DNA of 64,000 nucleotides from Gymnopilus junonius (lineage: Eukaryota; Basidiomycota; Agaricomycetes; Agaricales; Galerinaceae). Of the stretch, positions 1 through 12,200 are shown piece by piece. The notes beneath the pieces were generated by a model, which was not told the origin of the DNA, did not search any database, and saw nothing but the letters and a program-made list of their open reading frames with translations. The stretch lies in the NCBI GenBank assembly GCA_015501075.1, contig JADNYJ010000038.1, positions 62,001-126,000 on the forward strand. The letters are read 5' to 3'. The translations under genes were made by a program, and so were the position numbers. The number at the start of each line of letters is the position of its first letter. The stretch's first letter is position 1.

Positions 1-13
1 TTAGGTCTTCTGA

Positions 14-3000
14 ATGCGTTCCCAATCTTTGTTGCGCAAGTCGCATTTGTTGCTCAAGCATTCAGCCACTGTTCAGTCAAATCAACGGTCTTTACTATTC
101 AAACGCACCCACCAAGCTGCAAACAGTCTTCCAATCAATCGAAGCCTCTCTTCAACTGCTGTTCCACCCAGCGAATCGGATGAGACTTCTTCAAGTAGCG
201 CACTCTCAGAAGCTGTGGCTGGAGAAGGCAAAGATGCTTCGGAACAGAATGTTGTGATTACAGAAGAGCCGGAGAAACCGAGTACCAAACCCCGCCGAAC
301 TCGCTTGAATGCACCATCCTCAAGCTCCAAAGACGAGGAACCCTTGGAGTTTCCTCCTGGGCTCGAAGAAAATATCCTTTACTTTCCTACCGAGAGTGTC
401 CTAGCCTCTGAATCTAATAATGGTTGCCCACCTGCTGATATATTCGAGGAAGCCTTGGACAACCTTTTAATCACTCTTCACCCGCAGAACCAACATCGGG
501 CAATGCATGTCACAGGAGGGTCAAATCGACCGGTCGAACCTACTCTGGGCCTATATTGTCCTATTGAAGGGGGGGATTACGTGATAGACCTTACTGTCCA
601 AGAACTAGCATACCAAACACGCGCCGAAGTCCTAGTATTGGATGCTGTCCAGTTAGCAGCGGGTGAATGGGGTCCATTTGGAAAAGGTATTTGGGATTCA
701 CTCGTTTATCCCTCTCTAGCCTTGACTCTCTAAAATTGCAGCCGCAGCCGCATTCAATTTGCCAGATAATCCACTACATTTTTCTTCCCCATCTCCACCG
801 CTTGTTCAACCCTCTAGCCATCAAATGGATCCGACAGGGGAGCAAGAAGAAGAAGAGGCCTCGCCCGTCTTGTTCGCATCTCCTTCAAGAATGACATTCA
901 CAGTCAATAGACCATTCCCTGTCTCTCAAAGTCGCGCATTGGTTACTCCAAATTCACGAAAAGCCACCCCTCCCAGTAAACTGGATACCTTTTTTGAGAA
1001 TCTTGTCAATCTATCCTTCCCAATTGAAGAGTCTGAGAATCCATCCACAGCTGCGGAGAGCAGACCGCGCTTGATTTATATTCGCGATTTCCCTACGTTG
1101 GCACCGTCTTCTTCTTTGTGGTACCCCCCTCTTTTAGCGGCAGTAAGACAACGAAGGCGGAGACTATTATCTCGCGCTTCGAATACCACCTCCTCCCCGG
1201 TGACGATAATTTTTGGCATGACACCGCCTGTCGCTCCTGCCTATAACTCAAGTGCTGCAGGATCCAGCAGTAACCTCATGAATTTTTTGATGAATCGTAG
1301 TTCCGCTAACTCACCTGTTGTTTTTCCAACGAAACCTGAACAAGTGCACGACTGGAGCGAAAGCGAGGCAGCGGAAACAGCCAGAGAAGGACGACTTCGA
1401 TCCAGACTTAAGAAATGGGAGAAGAGTGTTATCGCTCTTCAAGACGAATTTCCAAGGTTGGCAAGCGTACAGGAGTCTGAATCTACAGGTCCAATAGTTC
1501 TCATTGGTGGAGAGGCGCAAATGTCATTACCTTCTTTGTTCGGAATGCCTCTAAGTTTGGACAGCGGATCTGGATCTGGACCTGTAGATATCACTTCGAA
1601 GTTCTTCCGGTCTTCCATCTTGGTGCCCAGAAGTCGCTCCCCTTCCCAAGAGCGCGAAACACGCGTAGCCCGTCGCAGAGAAATCAACGAGTTGACTATA
1701 CGGATGGGGGTGGGTGCGGTGGGAGGCGTGGTCGATCCCGAACCTGCTTCTTCGGCACTTCAATCCGTTGACGCGCCAGTTGATCAGACTTCAGATCCTT
1801 TACCTGCACAGTATTCGAATTCCGTTTGGGACAATTGGGGAAATAGGATTGAAGAATGGTCTGATGTACGAAAGATTGCAGACCGTGCCATGGGGAGCAT
1901 CATGGTTTTACAGCAGGCCCTAAGGAATCAAGAGAAGACGACGCTCGCGCCTACTATTATTCCTTGGTCTGCTGTGCAGGCAGCATGGAGATCGTATCAT
2001 TCTTTTTCCGACACTCGTAAAAGTTGGTTAAAAGAGACCATTGGTGCCTCGCTTTCCAACGACGATATATTGGACGGGAAAGAAAGGCTTTTAAACGCAG
2101 GGTCCGACTCTGACAAACTGCTTGAAAGAATCAGAAATGATCCTGACTTGGACCAGCATGAAGCCCGATTGTTACCTTGCATCGTTGATTCTGGTGAATG
2201 CGTTTGCAGCCTGTAAACATTTGAATGCTGACTCGTAACATAGATTCGATAACTACTACCTTCAGTCAGGTTCATTTACCGAGTCATACAATTGATTCCA
2301 TCCGCACCATCGTGTCTCTTCCGTTGCTCCACCCACATGCATTCCGACAAGGCATTCTCAAGCAACATAGCATGACTGGTTGCCTGCTCTTTGGTCCTCC
2401 TGGAACGGGTAAAACATTGGCCGTACGCGCCCTCGCAAAGGAAGCCGGCTGCCGAATGCTTGCGATCTCACCTTCTGATGTAATGGATATGGTTAGTGCG
2501 CCAATTTATTGTCCTGTGCTTATGATGCTGAGCTTATTCTTAGTATGTCGGAGAAGGGGAGAAACTAGTAAGGGCTGTATTCTCGCTTGCTCGACGCCTA
2601 TCTCCTTGCGTCGTATTTCTGGATGAAATTGACGCACTCTTTGGGGCTCGTATGTCTGCGCGGGACAGTGGAGGTGCCTTTGCCCACCGTGGTGTGATCA
2701 CCGAATTTATGCAAGAAATGGACGGTCTTAAGTCTTCCAAGGAGGACAATGTAATCGTCATCGGTGCCACGAACAGGCCATTTGACCTTGATGACGCTGT
2801 CCTCCGTAGATTACCTCGTCGTCTATTGGTCGACCTTCCCGGGGAGAAAGAGCGGAAAGGTGCGAAGTCCCGATTCCATCCATCTCGTATATTTATAAAC
2901 CAACTTCGTCTCAGAGATTCTAAAGATTTTATTGCGCGATGAAAGCCTAGCAGAAGACGTGAATGTTGAAGCTCTGGCCAGCAAAACAGAAGGCTTTTCT

Positions 3001-3540
3001 GGCTCTGACCTTAAACGTAAGTTGATCATTTTTATCGTAGTGCGGGCCTGATTTATCTGTTCTCAAGATTTATGCGTTTCCGCTGCGTTAGACTCTATCA
3101 AGGAGCACTTGGATGTCCCCTGGTTATCAAGACCCATTGCAGTTCATGCAACATCGCCAGTGTCTTCCCCGCCCCTCATATCAACAAAGTCCGCATCCCC
3201 CAATGATCAGACTCAAGCTCCGGTAATGGAGCAAAAATCAACGGAGGCTGGGCAAGACCTTGTGTTACCTATAGATAGGCCTATGGCTCCATCCACGCCA
3301 TCGGAAAGTTCTGGTTCAGAGAGGATTTTGCGCTTGCGCAACTTCACACAAGCTTTGAAGGAAATCACACCATCATCATCAGAGTCTTTAGGTAGTCTCT
3401 CAGAACTGAGAAAGTGGAATGATGAATTTGGAGAAGGGCGAAGGAATCGCAAAAAATTCCAAGTGTGGGGTAAGGGCAGGTTCGGCTTCGTCGACAAGCC
3501 CAAGGAAAAACCTGACGAACATAGAGTTCCGAAAGAGTGA
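14..3540 (+). CDS. AAA-family ATPase with mitochondrial-type leader (Msp1/ATAD1-like AAA core)
   Basis: Six exons (14-686, 742-2193, 2244-2491, 2544-2859, 2915-3016, 3068-3540) join in frame into 1087 aa. The N-terminus is rich in Arg, Ser and Leu with almost no acid, like a mitochondrial presequence. The first 700 or so residues are low-complexity. The single AAA module then begins: Walker A GPPGTGKT near residue 760, the pore-loop region YVGEGEK, Walker B VVFLDEID, sensor-1 VIGATNRP and arginine fingers in LRRLPRR. The end of the module (FSGSDLK, then LCVSAAL) matches the C-terminal helices of the Msp1/ATAD1 class, which extracts mislocalised proteins from membranes. Unlike Msp1 I see no N-terminal membrane helix, and the protein is about three times longer, so an exact function is not claimed. 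The start at 14 is the first ATG available, so an upstream exon outside the window is possible. Confidence 0.85.
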
Positions 3541-3668
3541 CAATGTCATCTATTTAGCTACTGCATGTCACATACATGGTAAAATATAGCAGTATAATAG
3601 GAAGTCACAATGTATCTTGGTAGGCAGTCAAGACAGCATATCCAATCAATTACATCCAACGTTCAAAT

Positions 3669-4932
3669 TCAATGCCTATTGCTCCTCCGTGGCCTCTGAG
3701 TGCCTTGACTTTGATTGGGTTGACGGTCAATCGTTTCGTCTTCGTCGACTTCCATACTGTCATCGCGCGGCTGTTGCTTCTTCGCTCCTTGGAAGCGAAC
3801 ACCCTTCTTAGGCGGAGTTTGGGAAGGTTGTTCACCCTCGTCTTGTGACGATTCATCACTTGGGACTTTTTCGCGTCTTTTCCTCTCATCACCATCTCTT
3901 GCAGCGTCTTCTCCAACTGGAATAAGAGGTTTACTTCTGGCATCTCGCGGCCAGTCCTGGTTGCATGATGGACATGCTTGGTGCCTGCGACGATAAGTAG
4001 CAAAACAGTGGAAATGTAGTCGGGTCTTGCAGTTAGGAGTGTGGCATGCAACTCCGCGCGTCATGAGCTGAACACCACCAGTTATTCGCGTATGTTCAAG
4101 GCTGCAGGAAAGGCTTACCTCCATACAGATGGTACATTCAATAATCTCGTCTGGATATGTCGTTTTGAGGTAAGGCTGGAGCTCAAGGATCGAGCGTGCT
4201 GAGAGGGAATAACGACCACGCCTGTTTAAAAAAGGTACTGTGAACTAGTCATGTCAAACGGTATTTTGAACGTACTTGCTCTTCAATAACCAACCCTTAG
4301 AGACAAAGCTTGCAAGTACAACCTCAGCTTGCGATTTCGTCATGCTGACCTTGGCCGCACTGAGCTCTCGGAGAGCCGCAATCGAAGATACGGAGTAAGC
4401 TTCATGAGGAGCGAACATTATTTGTTCGATCTATTCTTTTCTCAGTGGCACAAGATAAAATCCGGTCCAGAAACTCACAATGGCTTTGAAGAATGTAATT
4501 TCTGTGGGTGTATAGTCTGTGGCCATTTGAGCAATTTCGTCGCCCTTTCTATTTACCTATAGATTAACAGTTGAAGCACGATTCTATGTATGCGTTGCGC
4601 CGTGACCCACCAGGCCGTATAGTTCTCGTCCCGACGTCTCGTCGTGTAATGTTCGGAACTCGAGATCAAGTTTGTCGAGAGATTTATTGATCCTGGAAAC
4701 AAATTCATTCCAAGAGTCATCATCCTTGGAGAAACGGATGTTAAGAGCATTGTTGGAAGCTGAGAGATTTGAAAGTTATTCGGACGCGTCGCGAACAAAG
4801 GGCCGTCACAGTACCATTCACTGCCTGCACGCTTTTCTCCCAAAGAACGAGTGCAAGCTGTTTGGATAAGATGCCACGGGAAAGCGTAGCCTGAAGAAAA
4901 AGGCGATCGACATCTGCTGGAGAGACTGGCAT
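3669..4932 (-). CDS. NSE1: SMC5-SMC6 complex RING subunit NSE1
   Basis: NSE1 is the RING-like subunit of the SMC5/6 complex in the nucleus. It pairs with NSE3/MAGE and acts in DNA repair. The N-terminus, VDRLFLQATLSRGILS, is the typical NSE1 winged-helix opening. Spliced exons downstream read through a region ending in TDYTPTEITFFKAI and a second winged-helix stretch (MTKSQAEVVLASFVSKGWL). The C-terminal variant RING follows: CTICM, then GVACHTPNC, RLHFHC, and CPSCNQDW. All metal ligands appear present. The last 70 residues are acidic and basic low-complexity sequence ending RRSNRH. Introns are short; for example, exon 1 ends at the codon split AAT G before gtactg. The family assignment is firm; exact boundaries of the middle exons are approximate. 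Confidence 0.88.
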
Positions 4933-5139
4933 GCTGGTATAAAGAAAGTTTTCGCGTCAAGGCCAGATTAGAAACGCGTGGGCCGTGACATCGAACGCGT
5001 CCACGGTCTATTTACGGGCAGAGCGGCAGAAAGGGCAACAAGGTCAGGTATTTAGGTACTACGCTAAAATATCTATCCAGGAATATTTAGATGACGTTCT
5101 TAGAGTAGATGAGTGTCCATTATGTGCAGCAAACAGTAC

Positions 5140-5979
5140 TCAGATCTTCGGCACCCGCAGAGTTTTACTGACCATTGCCGCTGCCCAACAACCAAAAACC
5201 AGACTGACGATATGGACTTCTCCACGGCCTCCCTCAACGCCCCAGAGGGTCATGGTACCCAAAGGAATCCCCTGTTGTCCCTCAATCCATCCCTTTTTCG
5301 CCCAGTAGGAGAGTACGCTCACAAGAGCAAGGGAGGAGGGGATCGGAAGGCCTTCGAAGTACTTGGCTTTGCCTTCTTCGTTCTTCGGCACCAATGCAAC
5401 TGTCGCATTGAATCGAGCAAGACGGGCCAAACCGCAGCAGATAAATCCTGTCAAAATAACGGTGTCGAGATATGTCCTGAGACCAACAATGAATGCAAGG
5501 AGGGCCGGAGCGACTCCAAAGGAAATCTAAGGGAGCACGTCAATTTAAGGTTTATAGAAGAGACTGAAAAGCATACGAGGTCAGCCAAGCTATCCAACTC
5601 CTGACCGAGCATACTACTCGACTTTCTCCACCTTGCCACCTTGCCATCCAGAAAATCGAACATGAGGCCTGCTAAGGGGAATGCCATTGCAGTCCAAAGA
5701 TAGTCGGGGTCATTTGTTAGGAGGTAATGAGCTGAAGAAAAAATCGAGAAGGAGCCGCAGACGCCGTTCATGATGGTAACAAGGTCGGCAAGACGGAAAT
5801 TTCTAGAGGAAAACGGGATGAAAAGCTTGGATTATGACATCCCATGTTGCGACGACTTGGGTAAGAAAAGCTGACCTGACAAGAGAGAAGTGGCCATCTG
5901 TATCTTGGTACTGATGGAGTGCATGTTCTTTGAGCTCATCAGAGTCATAACTTTTCGTTTCAGGTTTTCGTCGACTCAT
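5140..5979 (-). CDS. CHO1: CDP-diacylglycerol--serine O-phosphatidyltransferase
   Basis: This ER integral-membrane enzyme makes phosphatidylserine from CDP-diacylglycerol and serine. Three exons (5979-5876, 5802-5577, 5526-5140) join in frame to 238 aa. The CDP-alcohol phosphatidyltransferase signature DG-x2-AR-x8-G-x3-D-x3-D is intact in DFLDGKVARW through ELDSLADL. The segments NPDYLWTAMAFPLAGLMF and ISFGVAPALLAFIVGL are hydrophobic and fit membrane helices, and GLPIPSS is another family hallmark. I chose the start at MSRRKPE because an ATG 33 bases upstream adds only a short unconserved stretch. The protein is slightly shorter than yeast Cho1. It lies 207 bp downstream of the NSE1 start on the same strand. 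Confidence 0.9.
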
Positions 5980-6205
5980 AACAAGGACGGATGTGGTTTG
6001 GAGCAAGACCAATTTGCAGTTGGAAGCTATTTAGGTCACCATGTCACATGTCGCGTTATCATACATATGTACAATTTCATTTCGAATATCTACTGCTTAA
6101 TATACAACCAAGCTACTACTTATACTAATACAATAGACACAATCGCATAAGGATACAATAATCATTTCAGTAACATACATAGTCGACGTTGTAAATTTCG
6201 TGAGA

Positions 6206-9200
6206 TCATGTCTGGTTTGGAGGCTGTTCGGCTTCCTTGCCTGTCCTTTTGTACCGTGTTCCTCTACGTCGCGGCCTTTTCTGGCTGTCTTCAGGCAAGT
6301 CTTCATCCACATCAAATACGACGCCTGGCCTCTGCCTTCTCAGTTTGTTCTTGTTTCGAACCTCCGCATCAGCTTCTTCCTTGTTTCTCCATTCCTCCGT
6401 TGCCAACTTTGGGTCACGAGCAGGGGGTGGTATTATGGCACCCTGACTATGCATCGACGCCGTCGGTGACCCTACGACGGTGTTCGTCTGAAAAACATAT
6501 AGCTGAAATCTGTTTTACGCGAAGAAGAATACAAACTTACTGCGGTGCCATCCTGAGCTTCCATCGAGGCCACAGAAACTGCATGATTCCTCCTAGAGGT
6601 CAAGTATCGGAACGGTGTAAATACACGAGAGCTTGAGGAAGTCTTCTGCTCTCCACCGTGGATTCGCACTGGTATGGAGAACTCATCCGCAGTTTGTAGT
6701 TTAGGGGGAGTTGGAGGCGTCGCTTGTAGGCCCGGATTTCCATTTGTTGACTTGGTGTTTCCAGGGCTTGAATCAGGCGTCTTTGTAGCAATGTTCGGGT
6801 GCCAGATTTCATATTGCGGAGTTGTTTGAGTCGAAGGTTGGGGTGGTGCTTTCCGGAACACATTGAAGATACTCCCCTTCTTTGCCATTTGAGAAGAAAC
6901 AGATGGAACGGCAGACTGCCGTGAAATTGTTGGTTTCAACGGTGTCGAGTTTGCTAAGGAAGAGGGCGTCATAAGAATGGTCTCTTCAGATGGAGCTTTA
7001 GGTAGTGTCACGGTGGTCCTTTCCGCAGTCGGGTTAACGCGAACTAAGTTTGTCTGGAAAGGGGTGTAATGCAGCTGGGGATACACAGGGGACCGGGTCC
7101 TGGAAGGCTCGTCTTTCTGGGGAGGGTTTACCATCGACGTGAGGGGTAAGGAAGTGGGTAGCGACGCCGAATGTTGATGTCGATTGGGCTGCGAAGGAGC
7201 AGGATTCTGCGATGATACAGGAACTCGCGTATCTTGGGAAGCGTTCTTATGAGAAGGGTGCCCTTCTGATGTAATCCAGCGCCCTTCTTTCAGTGCAGAA
7301 CTGGTGGATGTGAATGGAGCGATCGTCTTTTTGTCTTGATTAAGGGAGGTCTGCGTTGTATAAGTTCCTATCTTTGCATTATCAGGACGTGGGGATGAAG
7401 TCGCTGCTGGTAAATCATCTTGCTTCAGTAAGCTCATATGTGCTGCTGCGAAAGGTTGAGTAGAGGATGAAGGTACTCTGTTTGGCGTGAAAGTGGTAGT
7501 GACTGGGACAGACGTATGAGTGTCCCTTGTCTGTGGTACAGTGCGTGGTTGAGCATTTGGAGTCCTTAAGGTAGTAGTCTTGTAATCATGGTCTTGAAGA
7601 GGAGCCTGGCCAACATCTGAAACATGCCTCGGCTGTGAATACTTTTGGGAAGCCATATCTCTAGTTGTGCCTGTGTTCACCTGCTGACCTGTGGAGGCTG
7701 AAATACTTGCCTTGGATTGTTCTACCTTGCCACCTGAAGAGGCAAAAGGGCGACTTGAGTCCATGTTGGTATTAGATGAAATAGGAACTGGTCTGGTAGG
7801 TGGAGGGGAGGATAGGATTTCTGCCAGAACTGGGTGAGAAATCTTGTACGGTGGCACTGACTGAGTGTTAAATGAATTGATGGTCTCGTAATCTCTTGAA
7901 GGGAGCGGTCCTAGAAATTTGGATGACTGCAATGGTTCATTCCGTTTTTCATCTGCTGTAGGCTCCTTGCGTCCCAAAATGGCATGCCAGCCCTGACTAG
8001 TTTCACCTTCAGTCTTCGGTCCGATTCCTCCTCGAGAGCTGCTTTGGCTCCATTCAACATTTGGACGCATATCTATATTCAACTTCAGTGGAGTCCTTTC
8101 CTCAACCATCTTTTTCTGTGTCGATGCACTCAGTGCAGAGGTGAAGTCTGCATTGAAGAAGCCTAGAGATGGGGTTTCCATTTCAGAGGGTATTCCGGCA
8201 GCGCCATATCTTTGATCTTGAGTGGATGGAAGAAGAGAAGTATCCCTAACGATACTTTGCCCGTACCCAGTTGCTTTATCGCCGACCCTGTCCTCCTCGT
8301 CTTCATTGAGAATCCCTTTATTGTTCGAATGGTGAGACTCTCCTGGCTTACCAGCTTGCGATGATGGATCCTGTTTAATCTCTAAACCTAGAATGAGTGT
8401 AGTGATAACACAGGACAAGAAATAGCTACACACTTTCTACGTGGCCTTGGGTAATGCTGGTGATTGCGTCGCCAGACTTGGATGGCATACGACGTAAAGA
8501 GGACTGCTGTGAAGGGCCATCGATAGGTTTGGGGGTCAGAATTTTAGTGGAAAGACCAATAGAAACTGCCGTTCGTTCATATCTGGGAGGATCTGAACTA
8601 TAGGTTTGAAAGATTTTCGATTGAAGTGCGGACTCGCCATTGCCGATGCTAATTGGTATTTCATGATGTTCCTCGTGCGTTTGAACGGTGGGAAGAACGT
8701 GGCTGGCTTGATTGTCGATCTGGGCGCCAAATATTTCACGCTTGGAAGTTGGGCGCCCAGTCAAAGGAGCAATTGAGGTCTCGACGTTCAAGGTGCTTGT
8801 TGCTTTAGGAGAGATAGTAGGGTCACTCCCTCCCTGCATCTGGGGACTGTTCTGTTTAGAGCCTTTCGAGGATCCATAAGCTGCGTTATTGGTGACCGAA
8901 AGAGCTGACTGTAGGGGAAGCATTTCGCTTTGTACTGCCCTTAGACTTTCTTCCTTCGAAGGCGGTACTGGGACATGCAGAGACGGTATTTCTTTGCTGA
9001 GGCTAGATGTTGCATGGATTATATGGGCTCGATTCTTCGGGCTTTCTTTTTGGTGCTTCGTTGATGGGGGTAAACTCAACCCACCTAGTAGTAAAGAAGC
9101 GTCGACCAAGTTTTCCTGCTGCAATGTCTGAGTCCCATTTTCCTGTCTCTGGTCCGACAATGCGATTTGCGAAGTGGTATACGCAACAGAGGGAAGATTC

Positions 9201-12200
9201 TCGATTGGGGGAAAGGAATGATTTTTCAACACAGCAGTATTAGGCAACGTATCGGGGTAGCGGCGAAAAGGGTCCCCGGCAATATGACCAGGTTGACCAC
9301 TGTTGGAAGATTGAATTCCTAAAGGGGTATGACGACCTGATATTGAATTCGAATCTACCGCCAAGTTATGCGATGCATTGGAAGTGGTTACTTTGGGCCC
9401 GTTAGTTGTCAATGGCCGAGAGGCCGACAGCCCAGCTCTTTCTTCAATGTCTGCCTCTGGGTTTTTTAACTGCGTGGCAGAAGAAGGCAAACGAAATTGA
9501 AGAAGATGTTCAGTAGAATTGGAACCAGATTTCAACATTGGAAGCTCAGCAAGTCGTCCACCGATGATCGGCTGAAGGACAACGGGAGCCTGACGGACAT
9601 CTGGAAGTGTGGTAGTGATTGGACGGGTAAAACCTTGAGGTCTTGTGCTCTCTGGTTTGACAGTAAGATCTACAGGGGGTGGGACGTTTGACAAACTAGT
9701 TACATCTGTGGTTGTCACGTCTTGCACTCTTAACTGGCTATGTAAGGGCGCAACGCGAAGAGAGGGAGATGACGAAGGGGGTGCTGGATTGATGGAAGGA
9801 GCTGCAACCGAAATCTCGCGGAGGGCTCCTTCGATAGCAGGCTGAATAAGCTTAGAGGTCTGGAGGTTTTGGGAAAGTATGTTCACGTTCGAAGTTGAAA
9901 TTTCTCGCTGCGGAGGGGATTTTGAATCTTCTGCTGCTGAGAAAGGTGTCGAGATAGCACCCTTTCCTTGGATGTTCGCTCCAGGGACATTCGACTGAAT
10001 ATCTGCATAGTACATATCGCCTCGCTTAGAAAAGGATGCTGACGGTTGTAAGCCAGAATTTGGGACAGAATTCTCAAAGGGATCCCGGACTAATACAACT
10101 GACGATTCCTGGATTCTGGTCGTAGGTGTGTTACCTGGCATGTTCATACGATTTTCGTGGCTCGGCCGAGGCGATAGCATCGGAACAGGCTCTCGTATAT
10201 AGGTAGGTTCACTTTGTCGAGGGCTGTCTTTCTGACGGGAAGATGCAGGTAAACGCTGTATATATGGCCCGTCATAAGCTTGCGATGACACAGGAGCTTG
10301 AGTAGATTTGTTGGTTTGTGACTCTGCTAGAGGGACAGCATGCTGCGTTCTTGACTGAAACAGTGTTAGTTTGAATAGTCTCAACACGAGCAAGGAATTG
10401 GACATACAACTGATCGGGCGTCATCGGGAAGTCTTCCAGGGGGTTGATCAGGATAAATAGTTGGGGTCAAAGGAGGAGGGAGTGCAGAGGATTCTCTTCG
10501 TACAAAATTTGGATAACGATTGGCAATTGGGACTGAAGAAGGCAGAGGCAATGAAGAAGTGGTTCCGTCTTCATCCGGGATGTGTTTCGAACTGTGATCC
10601 ATCGCAGTTGGAACAGCGGTGACGTTGACGTTCTGGCGCGACTTTGGGGAATGATCGAACCTCTGAGAAGAGGAATCAATCTTAAAAAATGTATGGCTTG
10701 ATGGCGTGAGCTGTGGTTGTTTGGAAGGGCCAATAGATTGCAAACCAAGACTGAACGCAGGATTCAAGGGCGAGTTTTGCACGACATCCTTGGCCGATGT
10801 GGATAAAATTGGATCGACTTTTGGCGTAAATTCTATGCTCACTGACTGCTGCTCCTTCCATTCCGGACGCACCTGGGCTTGCTCCGCGTCCTTGGATGGC
10901 TCAGAGCTCACATTCCCCATCAAACGAGGTGCAGTACTGGGTTGTTGCGCAATTTTCTGATTAGAACTGACAGACTTAAATAATTTCATGAGCCAAAATG
11001 CATTACGATAGTGGAGAGACTGACCGATTGTGTGTACCCTATGCCACTGCGCAACGGCTGAGAACCGGTAGACTGAGAAGTAGAGATATACTGAGGAACT
11101 GCTGAAGTAGAGCCACGAGGAGGGGTCGACGTTGACTTGAAGACGGCTGCAAGGCAAATGCGTATTAGAATTAAAGATAAACGAATTAAGTAGACTAACA
11201 TCAACTGCTTTTGAAAATGACTCAGGAAGTTCTGCCTGAGAGTCGTCCTGACGACTAGAAAGCTTCAGGCGGTTCTATTTGCAAGAAAATCGGTTTCAGG
11301 ACATTGGGTTCAGAAAGTGTACATGCTTACAATCTCTCTCCGCATCGGTACCGGGGTATCATTTGCTGGTGGCTCATTCGCCAGGAATTGGCCAGGCCGA
11401 TCAGTTACCCTCAAATCTTTCGGAGGAAGATAAACAGGCATTTGGAAGAGGGTTGCAGAGATGGGAGGTTGCATATCCGGAACAACCTGAGAAAGCTTTG
11501 GCTGCGTCTGATTCAAGGCTCCCAGCATGGGTGCGGGGTTTAATGGAACAGGAAGTCGGTCCTGCAGAAACGTTAGAAACGTTGATAGACTTTTAGTCCT
11601 CCATACCTTAAGTAAAGCCTCGTCTCCATTTGGTCGGGCGTGCTTTTGTCGTATCCGACTCCCGACGCGAACTTGAACAGAGTTGTCTGAGCTGTCTCCT
11701 TCATCGATTTGAATAGGCTCTCGATTGATAATTTGCCTTGATGTTTTACGGTCGTGACCAGTAAAATTGTCCGAAACCCAGCCTTGGTGGTATTCCTTTT
11801 GCCGGTCGCGTTCTGATGTTCGAGGCTTCGTGCGTCTGAGCTCTTGCTCCCCGTCAGTAGCTTCTGCACGATACTTATGTCCTCCATCCCGCCTTTTAGA
11901 CCTATAAGGATCTCTGGTATTTTGGACCTCTGTTCTCGTTCTTTCCTGCTGAGCCACCCTGTTAGAGTCATCTCGTGTAGCTGGGCCATCTTCAGGGATA
12001 CTGTCTTTAGTTTTGGTATTCGGACTTCCCTTAGTCATGTCGCTTTCCTTGCCCCTGTCCTTGTTGCGATCGTGGTCACGTTCCCTTGTACGATATTTCT
12101 CCCGTTCGCGCTCCTGGTCCCGATCCCGTCTCTCCCGCTCGTAGTACCGTGCTGCGCGCTCCTTTTCCCTCTCTCGATCTCGATATCTCTCGCGTTCACG

